This document shows positions 15,569-23,715 of a DNA stretch of 64,000 nt, piece by piece. The notes beneath the pieces were generated by a model that was not told the origin of the DNA, searched no databases, and was given only the letters and a program-made list of their open reading frames with translations. A program made the translations under genes and the position numbers. This stretch comes from Candidatus Manganitrophaceae bacterium (GTDB lineage: Bacteria > Nitrospirota > Nitrospiria > SBBL01 > Manganitrophaceae). Within the stretch, counting starts at the first letter, position 1; every line of letters starts with the position of its first letter. Where the stretch lies: positions 280,184-344,183 of the forward strand of contig JACQEZ010000016.1 of the NCBI GenBank assembly GCA_016200325.1, given 5' to 3'.

Positions 15569-17600
15569 CGGCTTCTGAATTCTGACCTTTCTCCTCGCTC
15601 TCCAGCCAGGCGCGCAAGACCTCCGCAACGCTCCAGGCCTGCGCGATGCAGCCCTGTCCGGTATGCGGCGGGGCCGCATCGAAGATCTCGCTGATCGTCC
15701 CCACCCCGCTCTCCGAAAGATGCGCCTCAAACCCTTTCAAGAGCGCCCGCGCCTGCGGCCCGTTGCCATGGACCTTTCTCCAGGCGTCGAAGAAGGGGCC
15801 GATCAGCCAGGCCCAGACCGTCCCCTGGTGATAAGAAGCATCGCGCGCGCGCAGGTCTCCGAAATAGCGCGCCTGGTAATCTTTGTGGCCCGGATCGAGG
15901 CTTCGCAGGCCGAACGGGGTCAAGAGCTTTTCCGCAACCAGATCGATCACCGGCTTCCAGCGGGTTTCATTGAGGATCGGGAAACGAAGCGAAATGGCAA
16001 AGATCTGATTCGGCCGCAGGCTCGGATCATCCCCCCCCTCGCCATCGATCAGGTCGTAGAGATATCCCCCTGCGTCATACCAGAAGCGGACGTTGAACGA
16101 TTGAGATGCCCGATCGGCCAGCGCGGTATACGGTTCCCCGGACTCCCCCATTTCCTCCGCCCAGGTCGCCATCAGCCGGAGCGTGTTATACCAGAGGGCC
16201 TGGATTTCGACCGGCTTGCCGCGACGGGGGGTCACGATCCAGTCTCCCACCTTCGCATCCATCCAGGTGAGCGGCAGGTCGGGCGTTCCCTCCCGGATTA
16301 GACCGTCGCTCGGATCGACACCGATTCCGAAATGCGTCCCCTTGAGGTGATGTTCGATCACCGATTTCAGTCCGGGGAAGAGGGTTCGTAACGTCTCTTT
16401 ATCGCCGGTCACCTGCAGGTAGCGATCGATCGCGTGAAAGTACCAGAAGGTCGCATCGACCGTGTGGTAGAGCGCGGTCCGCTGCCCCTCCGGAAAGAGG
16501 TTGGGAAGCAGCCCCTCTTGCAAATAGTGTGAGAAGGTCCGGAGGATCGCCCCCGCCTCCCGGTGACGCCCGGTGCAGAGGGTCAGCCCCTCCAGGCTGA
16601 TCATCGTATCGCGCCCCCAGTCGGTGAACCAGTGATAACCGGCGATCACCGTCCGGGCCATGTCCCCGGAGGCGCGCGCCAGCGCATGCTCATCCAGCCG
16701 GCTGCCGGGGAGGACGATAAACTGATCGGCCGCCAGGACGAGCTGCGCGGCAAAACCGTGTCGGGCGGCGGGCGGGGCGAGATTTAAAAGTTTCTCAAAA
16801 CGCTGTCGCTCGGCTTCGAAGAGCGCCGCGGGAGGAATATCGAGCAGATCCCATCCCTCGGTGCTGGCGACGAGGGCGACCGGCTCGCCCGGGCTCAACT
16901 CCAGCGGAAAAAAGCCGGGGCTGTAGAATTGAGCGAGCGCTTCATGCCCACGGTCCCGCTCAACGCGGTAGAAAAGCGTTCCACTTGCCTTTTCGTCAAA
17001 ATTGAACTCACGCCCCGCAGGACAGAGGCAAAGCTTGAGCAAGGGGGCCTCGTCCGGCAGTCGGATTTCGCAACATCCTTCAAAAAATTTCACCGGGAGC
17101 GACGCGCGCGGCTCGATTTGCAGCGGCTTGTCGTGGCCGCGGAATCCGATATAAGGACGGATCTGCATCCGAAGCGGGCCGGGTCCCTCCCACTGATAGA
17201 CGACGTAGACCGTATTCTGAAGATACGGCATGGTAATCCGCTTCTCCAAAATACCGCCGCCGATCTCGAACCGCCAAGTTGGAACCATTTGTTCCTGCCG
17301 AAACTCTTTTAGAAAAGAGTAGCCCTCCCCTTCCAGCGTTTCATCTTCCCGCTCCGCCCCGGACAACCGGATCGTGCGATCGGAAAGGAGAACCTCTTCA
17401 TCGAGAAGGGGGAGGAGGACTGTCCGCCCCTGGGTCGGAATATTGGGAATAAAATAGCCGTGATAGCGGCGCGTCGGAATTCCAAGGAGGGTCCCGGAGG
17501 CATAGCCGCCGAGGCCATTCGTCACGAGCCATTCCCGCCCGCGAAGAAATTCAATCCCCTCTTCTCGGTTCCAACTGAAGGTAAAGACCGGCTCACTCAT
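15549..17600 (-). CDS. Amylo-alpha-1,6-glucosidase-type glycogen debranching enzyme
   Basis: A 683-residue protein of the bacterial GDE/amylo-alpha-1,6-glucosidase family. The N-terminal domain carries WLVTNGLGGYASGT and TRRYHG (residues 24-47), and the catalytic (alpha/alpha)6 barrel has GYHWFTDWGRDTMIS and ASYHQGTVWAWLIGPF. It removes alpha-1,6-linked glucose from limit dextrins. The last eleven residues (QNSEAGRQKSG) are encoded by a low-complexity DNA repeat and are unlikely to matter for activity. It lies 67 bp downstream of treZ on the same strand, probably cotranscribed. Confidence 0.9.
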   Translation of the reverse strand: MSEPVFTFSWNREEGIEFLRGREWLVTNGLGGYASGTLLGIPTRRYHGYFIPNIPTQGRTVLLPLLDEEVLLSDRTIRLSGAEREDETLEGEGYSFLKEFRQEQMVPTWRFEIGGGILEKRITMPYLQNTVYVVYQWEGPGPLRMQIRPYIGFRGHDKPLQIEPRASLPVKFFEGCCEIRLPDEAPLLKLCLCPAGREFNFDEKASGTLFYRVERDRGHEALAQFYSPGFFPLELSPGEPVALVASTEGWDLLDIPPAALFEAERQRFEKLLNLAPPAARHGFAAQLVLAADQFIVLPGSRLDEHALARASGDMARTVIAGYHWFTDWGRDTMISLEGLTLCTGRHREAGAILRTFSHYLQEGLLPNLFPEGQRTALYHTVDATFWYFHAIDRYLQVTGDKETLRTLFPGLKSVIEHHLKGTHFGIGVDPSDGLIREGTPDLPLTWMDAKVGDWIVTPRRGKPVEIQALWYNTLRLMATWAEEMGESGEPYTALADRASQSFNVRFWYDAGGYLYDLIDGEGGDDPSLRPNQIFAISLRFPILNETRWKPVIDLVAEKLLTPFGLRSLDPGHKDYQARYFGDLRARDASYHQGTVWAWLIGPFFDAWRKVHGNGPQARALLKGFEAHLSESGVGTISEIFDAAPPHTGQGCIAQAWSVAEVLRAWLESEEKGQNSEAGRQKSG

Positions 17601-17667
17601 CGGCGCACCTCACTATGAACAAAATAGAAATATCTAAAAAGAGAAGGGGCGCTCATCCCCCCGATCC

Positions 17668-19542
17668 CTACGTCATTGGAGAGAAGAAGACCGCCGATTT
17701 ACCGGGAAGACGCCACCCCGCTGCAGTACAGGGATTGACCGCGCCCGGTCCGCAATAAGAAGGGTCATCGCTCGACCAGACCACCTGCCAGCCGCCGGAA
17801 GGATGCGGTGTCACCGGCGCCAGCAGCGGCTCTTGCGCGGGACGTAAATCAAGATCCGATCCCAGGTTTATGACGAGCAGCCGATCGTCTCCCTCGGCTC
17901 CGAAGAAGCGGATGACGAACGCCTGCGGCCCGAGGACCGCCCCATCGATCGCGCTGCGGGATTGGAGGAAGAGAACAGGATCTTCCCGGCGCAACCGGAG
18001 CAGGTCCTGATGAAGGAGATAGATCTCCTCGTTTTTTTTTCGCTCTGAGAAATCGAGCTTCGAGCGCCGGAAGGCCTCCTCCGCGCTCGGATCGGGAATC
18101 CGCTCCTGCACCGCCGCCGTGGCATAGCTCGGGAACTGGGAGAGGAACGCCTTTCGGCCCTGATGAACCAGAGGGGCGAGGGTCTTATTGTGGTCGGCGA
18201 AAAAGAGAAAAGGGGTCGATGCGCCGAACTCCTGCCCCATAAAGAGCATCGGGGTCTCGGGCGCCAACAGCAGGAGCGCGGTCATCGCCCGAATCCGCGC
18301 CGGACCGACCATCGCCTGCAGCCGATCGCCGCAGAGGTGATTGGCCACCTGATCATGGTTCTGAATGTAGAAAACGAAGGCGCTCGCCGGCTCGGCGGTC
18401 ACCCGCGATCCGCGCGGCTTCTTTTGCCACTGATAGATCTGGCCCTGGGAGAGAAATCCCCGCTTCAAAGCGGAGATAAACTCCTGCGCCTCGCCGCGAT
18501 AGTCGCTGTAATAGGCCTCATGACGGCCGGTCAGCGCCACCCGGGCGGCGTGGTGAAAATCATCGCTCCACAAGGCGTCGAGACCATATCCCCCCTTCTC
18601 CACCGGCGCCAAGTTGACGACCTGCTGACACTCGTTCTCCGCGATCAAAACGATTTCCCGGCGGCCGGCCGCCTCTCGGGCGCGCTGCGAGAGCTCCGCC
18701 AAGAGATGCTTGGGGCTCGCGTCGAAGATCTGCTGCGTCGCATCGAGCCGAAGCCCGTCCATGTGAAACTCGGCGATCCAGTAACAAGCGTTCCGGATAA
18801 AGAACTCCCGGACGGCGTTTGCATTCGGTCCGTCGAAATTGATTGCCTCTCCCCATTCGTTGGAATAGCGATCGGTAAAGTAATCTTTGCTGAATTCTTT
18901 CAGATAACAGCCGTCGGGCCCCAAATGGTTGTAGACGACGTCGAGGATCACGGCGATCCCCTGCCGATGGGCGGCGTCTACAAAACGCTTGAGCGCCTCG
19001 GCGTCGCCGTAGACATGGGTCGGGGCATAGAGATCGACCCCGTCGTAGCCCCAGTTCCACCGCCCTGAAAATTCCGCCACCGGCATCAGTTCAATCATCG
19101 TGATTCCGATTCGTTTCAGCTCCGGCAACTCGCCTGCCGCTGCATCCAAGGTCCCCTCGGGGGTAAAGGTGCCGACATGCAATTCATAAATCACTTGGCC
19201 GGCCATGCGTCCGCCGCGCCAGTCGCCATCGCTCCATCGGTAAGCCGCCGGATCGATGACCACCGACGGGCCGTGCGGCCCCTCCGGCTGAAATCGTGAG
19301 CAGGGATCGGGATAGGCCCCCTCACCGTCGAGCCGGTATCGGTAGCGCGCTCCGGCGCGAATTTCAGAAACCGTTCCTGAAAAATAGCCTTCCCCCCCCG
19401 GCGCCAGCGGATAGGCCGACCCGCTCTCCTCGATCACAACGTCCACCTGTCGATGCTGAGGCGCCCAAACGCGAAAGTGAACTCCCCCCGCTTGGACTTC
19501 GGCGCCCAATCCTAAACGCCAATTCATTCCTCCTTGAACCAT
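17668..19542 (-). CDS. treZ: Malto-oligosyltrehalose trehalohydrolase TreZ
   Basis: A 624-residue GH13 enzyme. The N-terminal beta-domain (VHFRVWAPQHRQVDV) precedes the barrel with [34 protein letters not shown] (nucleophile), LIAENE (acid/base) and YIQNHDQVANH. These match TreZ, which releases trehalose from maltooligosyl-trehalose. GGAG six bases before the ATG at 19542 supports this start; GGAGG is also only one base before an internal ATG at codon 6. Its usual partner TreY is not in the window, so the pathway must be completed elsewhere or the enzyme recruited differently. Confidence 0.9.
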   Translation of the reverse strand: MVQGGMNWRLGLGAEVQAGGVHFRVWAPQHRQVDVVIEESGSAYPLAPGGEGYFSGTVSEIRAGARYRYRLDGEGAYPDPCSRFQPEGPHGPSVVIDPAAYRWSDGDWRGGRMAGQVIYELHVGTFTPEGTLDAAAGELPELKRIGITMIELMPVAEFSGRWNWGYDGVDLYAPTHVYGDAEALKRFVDAAHRQGIAVILDVVYNHLGPDGCYLKEFSKDYFTDRYSNEWGEAINFDGPNANAVREFFIRNACYWIAEFHMDGLRLDATQQIFDASPKHLLAELSQRAREAAGRREIVLIAENECQQVVNLAPVEKGGYGLDALWSDDFHHAARVALTGRHEAYYSDYRGEAQEFISALKRGFLSQGQIYQWQKKPRGSRVTAEPASAFVFYIQNHDQVANHLCGDRLQAMVGPARIRAMTALLLLAPETPMLFMGQEFGASTPFLFFADHNKTLAPLVHQGRKAFLSQFPSYATAAVQERIPDPSAEEAFRRSKLDFSERKKNEEIYLLHQDLLRLRREDPVLFLQSRSAIDGAVLGPQAFVIRFFGAEGDDRLLVINLGSDLDLRPAQEPLLAPVTPHPSGGWQVVWSSDDPSYCGPGAVNPCTAAGWRLPGKSAVFFSPMT

Positions 19543-19872
19543 CTTTTACTCCGCCCTTTTTAAAAACCGTCTCTGAGAAAACGCTCCTGCAGCCGGCAAT
19601 CGCGCCGCGGCCCTTCAATAATGCAGATCAAAAGGCAACGGAGATCTTTGCGCATCGTCCAAGGCGCACCGTCCAAGCCGGCAGACTCAACCCGGGGTTG
19701 GTTGGCCGTAAAAAGACCTAAAAACCGAGTGTATATTCATTATATTGATTTGCACTGTAACGTTACAAGGGAAGGAGACTCGCACTGGGAGAAACCGCTA
19801 CGAGCGCTTCGCGCTGATGAAGATAGGCGAGAAGATGGGGAAAAAGAAAAGAAAGAGGAAGGGGCTTTAGAT
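19543..19872. other. Gap upstream of treZ with a CG-centred palindrome
   Basis: 330 bp with no supported gene. It holds an AT-rich stretch near 19720-19755 and the perfect 12-bp palindrome TGTAACGTTACA at 19756-19767. The rest shows no RNA gene. Confidence 0.5.
19756..19767. promoter_or_regulatory. TGTAACGTTACA palindrome, LacI-family-like operator
   Basis: A perfect palindrome with a central CG and TGTAA half-sites, the layout of many LacI/GalR-family operators. It lies about 214 bp upstream of treZ. No LacI-type regulator is encoded in the window. Confidence 0.35.
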
Positions 19873-20865
19873 TCAATCAGGAGATGCGTGTGGATGGACC
19901 CGCTTTTCTTCGGGGGAATAGAGGGCGATCTCATGAAAGGTCGCGGTATCGACCCCATTCCTTCCCCCCCGTTTTACCCGATAGAGGGCAAAGTCGGCGG
20001 TGGAGATCACCTGGGAGGCCTGTTGGATTCCCGGATCGGGAAGTCCGGCGAGGCCGATGCTTACCGTGACCGAATCTCTTTGGGGAAGGGCCGGATGGAT
20101 CTGCTCGGCCACGGCCAGGCAGATGCGCTCTGCCACCTGTCTTGCACTGTCTCGCGGCGATTCAGGGAGGAGGATGGCGAACTCATCGCCGCCGTAACGG
20201 GCAAGGAGATCGACATCGCGAATCTGCGTCTGGAGGAGGTGGGAGACGGCATTGAGCACCTTGTCCCCGGCATCATGCCCGAACGTATCGTTGATCCGCT
20301 TGAAATGATCGATATCAATCATGAGACAAGAGAAGAGGGTCCCATACCGCTGGGCGCGGGAGAACTCCTGCTGCAAGACCTCTTTGAAATAGCGCCGATT
20401 GAAAAGATGAGTCACCGGATCGGTGATGGCAAGCTCCTGCACATGCTTGAGCAGTCCTTTATACTCCTCATTCTTCTGGATCAGGTCGTTTTGAAGCTGC
20501 TTCATGCGAAGACAGGCATCGATGCGAGCCTTCAGCTCCCGGGCATCAAACGGTTTGGTGATATAGTCGCTGACCCCCTGCTCGAAGCTGAGGACCTTAT
20601 CGTCCGTTTTGTCCCGGACCGTCACCACAATCACCGGAATACGCGCCGTCCCCGGGTTGGCACGCAGCAGCCGAAAGACATCATGCCCGGTAATGTCGGG
20701 GAGGACCAGGTCGAGCAGAATGAGATCGGGCGGGTTCTGCCGGACCTGCCGGATTGTCTCCGCACCGGTATAAGCCCACGAGACTTCAAAACCCATCTTC
20801 TCCAAAAGGGCTTTGATCTGCTCCACTTCGAAAGCGCTGTCGTCGGCAATCAGGACACGCGGCAT
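19873..20865 (-). CDS. Response regulator-diguanylate cyclase (REC-GGDEF)
   Basis: A 330-residue protein. Residues 1-120 are a receiver with acidic pocket IADDS, phospho-acceptor Asp52 in LILLDLVLPD, and KPF (Lys switch). A short helical linker follows. The GGDEF domain has an intact ARYGGDEFAILL active site preceded, at the canonical five-residue distance, by RDVD, an RxxD product-inhibition site. It should make c-di-GMP on phosphorylation. The start at 20865 (MPRVLIADD) has GGGAG seven bases upstream; longer in-frame starts add non-homologous sequence. It lies inside the glucan/trehalose block, divergent from glucoamylase. No cognate kinase is adjacent. Confidence 0.9.
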   Translation of the reverse strand: MPRVLIADDSAFEVEQIKALLEKMGFEVSWAYTGAETIRQVRQNPPDLILLDLVLPDITGHDVFRLLRANPGTARIPVIVVTVRDKTDDKVLSFEQGVSDYITKPFDARELKARIDACLRMKQLQNDLIQKNEEYKGLLKHVQELAITDPVTHLFNRRYFKEVLQQEFSRAQRYGTLFSCLMIDIDHFKRINDTFGHDAGDKVLNAVSHLLQTQIRDVDLLARYGGDEFAILLPESPRDSARQVAERICLAVAEQIHPALPQRDSVTVSIGLAGLPDPGIQQASQVISTADFALYRVKRGGRNGVDTATFHEIALYSPEEKRVHPHASPD

Positions 20866-20890
20866 CGTCATTCTCCCGTTCGTTTTTGAA

Positions 20891-20918
20891 AAGGTAACAT
20901 AAAAGCAGAGGTTGTCAA
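20891..20918 (-). promoter_or_regulatory. Probable promoter of the REC-GGDEF gene
   Basis: On the minus strand TTGACA (20918-20913), 16-bp spacer, TACCTT (20896-20891), with an expected leader of about 20 nt to the ATG at 20865. Confidence 0.4.
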
Positions 20919-20944
20919 TGAAACCGGCCAGGTCTGGGGTGTCA

Positions 20945-21229
20945 TCAGGAGCGTCGCCGTAAATAGTTGGACAGAATACCCTGGGCGCTCCATCGCGCCC
21001 CGGGCTTACGATCATCATCCAGGATCGCTCCGTCACCGTGTCGATCTTGGGGCTTGTAAGCGGCGACCGCCTTCAGTAAACTGAACAGATCATCCCCTTG
21101 TTTCCGCCGGGGAGACTCTTTCGCTTGATCCCTGCGTCTACCGAAATGAATGAACGGAATGAATTCAATTTCGGCGGGGGCCGCTTTCTGCTTTTGGGTG
21201 ATCCGATAAAAAGGCCACACGCGAGGCAC
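20945..21229 (-). CDS. Doubtful small hypothetical protein
   Basis: A 94-residue open frame starting with GTG only two bases from the divergent glucoamylase ATG. The translation looks protein-like (IEFIPFIHFGRRRD, LLKAVAAYKPQD) and is basic and soluble. However, there is no ribosome site and no recognised family, and its promoter would have to lie inside the glucoamylase gene. The 366-bp gap 20866-21231 that it occupies holds nothing else apart from the promoter of the REC-GGDEF gene. Confidence 0.3.
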   Translation of the reverse strand: MPRVWPFYRITQKQKAAPAEIEFIPFIHFGRRRDQAKESPRRKQGDDLFSLLKAVAAYKPQDRHGDGAILDDDRKPGARWSAQGILSNYLRRRS

Positions 21230-21231
21230 TG

Positions 21232-23649
21232 ATGGAAATTCTATTTCAGGGGAAGGAGGCCTTCGGACATCCGGGGATGCCGCCCCGCTGGACCCGCAGC
21301 GAAAAAGAGGGGGTCGGAACCGCTTACAACACCGCCAGCCGGATCTGGTTTACCCTTTCTCACGGCATCCTCAACGAGGTTTATTTTCCCACCGTCGATT
21401 CCCCGCAGATTCGGGATCTTGAATATTTGATCTCCGACGGCGCGCAGCTCTTTCACGAGGAGAAGCGGGATCTCATCACCGAATCGGAATACATCGATGC
21501 GCATGCCCTCGGATATCGGATCATTCAAAGCGATCCGGCCGGGCGCTATCGGTTGGTCAAGGAGATCATCACCGATCCTCACCTCTCTTGCGTCCTAATT
21601 CACACCCGACTGGAAGGAGAGGAGGCGTTCTTAAAGAAGCTCCATCTCTACGTCTTGCTTGCCCCTCACCTGGCGGTCGGAGGAGGGGGCAATACGGCGG
21701 CGAAGGCGAGAGTCGCCGGCCGGGATCTTCTGGTCGCGTTTAAAGACGGGGTCTATCTCGCATTGGGAGCGACCGTTCCCTTCCGGCGGACCTCTTGTGG
21801 GTTCGTCGGCGCAAGCGACGGCTGGACCGACCTTCGTGACAACTTTCAAATGGACTGGGAATTCGACTTCGCCAGGGACGGCAACGTCGCCGTGATGGGA
21901 GAGGTCGATCTCTCCGAAACGCGCAGCTTCACCTTGGGACTCGGCTTCGGCTTCGCGCTTCATGGGGCGATCACGACGTTATTACAATCGTTGGGAGGAT
22001 CCTATGAGAAACAGCAGCAGCGTTATCGCGAACAGTGGCATCGAATCTGCGGGGACACCCTCCCGCTCGACACCCACTCGGGAGACAAAGGGCGCCTCTA
22101 CCGGATCAGCCACAGTCTCCTCCTCGCCCATGAAGACAAAACCTATCCGGGGGCGCTGATCGCGTCGATGAGCATCCCCTGGGGGGAGGTTCATGGAGAT
22201 GACGACGGTTTGGGGGGCTATCACCTGGTCTGGACGCGCGATCTCTGCCAGAGCGTCACAGCACTCCTCGCCTCGGGAAACAGGGAGACCCCTTATCGAG
22301 CGCTGATTTATCTCGCCGCGTCCCAGCGTCCCGACGGCGGGTTTTATCAGAACTTCTGGATCAACGGCGCCCCCTACTGGCAGGGAATTCAGCTCGACGG
22401 GGTCGCCTTTCCGGTCCTCCTCGCCTGGCGCTTGCAAGCGCTCGGCGGATTAAAAGATTTCGATCCTTATCCGATGGTGATGAAAGCGGCGCAGTATCTG
22501 ATCCGGCAAGGACCCGCCACCCCGCAAGAGCGATGGGAGGAGAACAGCGGCTACTCCCCGTCAACCCTCGCGGCGAACATCGCCGCGCTCATCTGCGCCG
22601 CCGCGTTCGCCCGCCTTCATAGACAGGAGAAAGAAGCGGCGTTCTTCGAAGCGTATGCCGATTTTCTTGAATCGCATCTCGAAGCCTGGACGGTCACCAC
22701 ACAGGGAACGTTGGTGCCGGGGATTTCCCGCCACTTCATCCGGATCCACCCGGTCGATCCGAAGGAGCCGCGGCCGCACGAAGATCCGAATGTCGGCCGA
22801 ATCATCCTCAGCAATCGGCCGCCCGGATCGCAATATGAGTTTGCGGCGAAGGAGATCGTCGATGCCGGATTTTTAGAGCTGGTCCGATACGGCATCAGAA
22901 AACCGGACGACCCGTTGATTGAAGATTCCCTGAAAGTGGTCGATGCCGTTCTGAGAGTCGAGACCCCCGTGGGGCCCTCCTGGAGACGGTACAACCATGA
23001 CGGTTTCGGCCAACGGGCGGACGGCGGGCCCTACGTCGGCTCGGGACAAGGGCGCGCCTGGCCGCTGCTGACCGGCGAGCGGGCCCACTATGAATTGGCG
23101 GCGGGCCGAAAGGTGGAGCGCTATATCCGGGCGATCGAGCGCTTCGCATCCCCGGGGGGAATGCTTCCGGAACAGATCTGGGATGCGCCGGATCGGCCGG
23201 AATGGGGAATGTATTTCGGCCGTCCGACCGGCGCCGCCATGCCGCTGATGTGGGCGCATGCCGAATACATCAAACTCCTTCGGTCGGTTCACGATGGAGT
23301 CGTCTTCGATCTGCTCCCCCCCGTGGCGGCCCGGTACCGGGAAGGGAAAGGCCGAAAAGAGCTCGAAGTCTGGAAATTGAATCGCCAGGTCGGCGCCGTC
23401 GCCGCCGGAAAGACGCTCCGCATTCTGGCCCACACCCCCTTTCGGATCCGCTGGAGCTCGGACGAATGGAAGACGGCCCGCGATACGGAGGCGGATCGGC
23501 TGGGGGTGGAGATCGCTTTTGTCGATCTACCGATTCCGAGGCATCAAACGGCTCCGATTCGCTTCACCTTCTACTGGCTGAAGGAGGCGCATTGGGAGGG
23601 AAAAGATTTTTCAGTGGAGGTCGCTGCACCCCATCATGCAGACTCGTAA
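21232..23649 (+). CDS. Glucan 1,4-alpha-glucosidase / glucodextranase-like (GH15)
   Basis: An 805-residue protein with the N-terminal beta-sandwich of prokaryotic glucoamylases (AFGHPGMPPRWTRSEKEGVGTA, near residues 10-31). The GH15 (alpha/alpha)6 domain shows GYHLVWTRDLCQS, EENSGYSPSTLAANI and GGMLPEQIWDAPD, where the two Glu residues match the catalytic pair of the family. It releases glucose from the ends of alpha-glucans. No signal peptide is seen, so it acts in the cytoplasm on glycogen or maltodextrin. It lies 66 bp before tkt on the same strand and supplies glucose to glucokinase at the end of that operon. Confidence 0.9.
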   Translation: MEILFQGKEAFGHPGMPPRWTRSEKEGVGTAYNTASRIWFTLSHGILNEVYFPTVDSPQIRDLEYLISDGAQLFHEEKRDLITESEYIDAHALGYRIIQSDPAGRYRLVKEIITDPHLSCVLIHTRLEGEEAFLKKLHLYVLLAPHLAVGGGGNTAAKARVAGRDLLVAFKDGVYLALGATVPFRRTSCGFVGASDGWTDLRDNFQMDWEFDFARDGNVAVMGEVDLSETRSFTLGLGFGFALHGAITTLLQSLGGSYEKQQQRYREQWHRICGDTLPLDTHSGDKGRLYRISHSLLLAHEDKTYPGALIASMSIPWGEVHGDDDGLGGYHLVWTRDLCQSVTALLASGNRETPYRALIYLAASQRPDGGFYQNFWINGAPYWQGIQLDGVAFPVLLAWRLQALGGLKDFDPYPMVMKAAQYLIRQGPATPQERWEENSGYSPSTLAANIAALICAAAFARLHRQEKEAAFFEAYADFLESHLEAWTVTTQGTLVPGISRHFIRIHPVDPKEPRPHEDPNVGRIILSNRPPGSQYEFAAKEIVDAGFLELVRYGIRKPDDPLIEDSLKVVDAVLRVETPVGPSWRRYNHDGFGQRADGGPYVGSGQGRAWPLLTGERAHYELAAGRKVERYIRAIERFASPGGMLPEQIWDAPDRPEWGMYFGRPTGAAMPLMWAHAEYIKLLRSVHDGVVFDLLPPVAARYREGKGRKELEVWKLNRQVGAVAAGKTLRILAHTPFRIRWSSDEWKTARDTEADRLGVEIAFVDLPIPRHQTAPIRFTFYWLKEAHWEGKDFSVEVAAPHHADS

Positions 23650-23715
23650 GAAGGTTCTCCGGCGAATCGAATGCGGCCGGGACAAGCGTGGAAGAATTGA
23701 AGTGGGAGGAATAGA

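Noticed and set aside
19621..20889. 422-codon frame antisense to the REC-GGDEF gene
   Set aside because: The minus strand encodes intact receiver and GGDEF motifs; the plus translation is non-family, charge-rich sequence.
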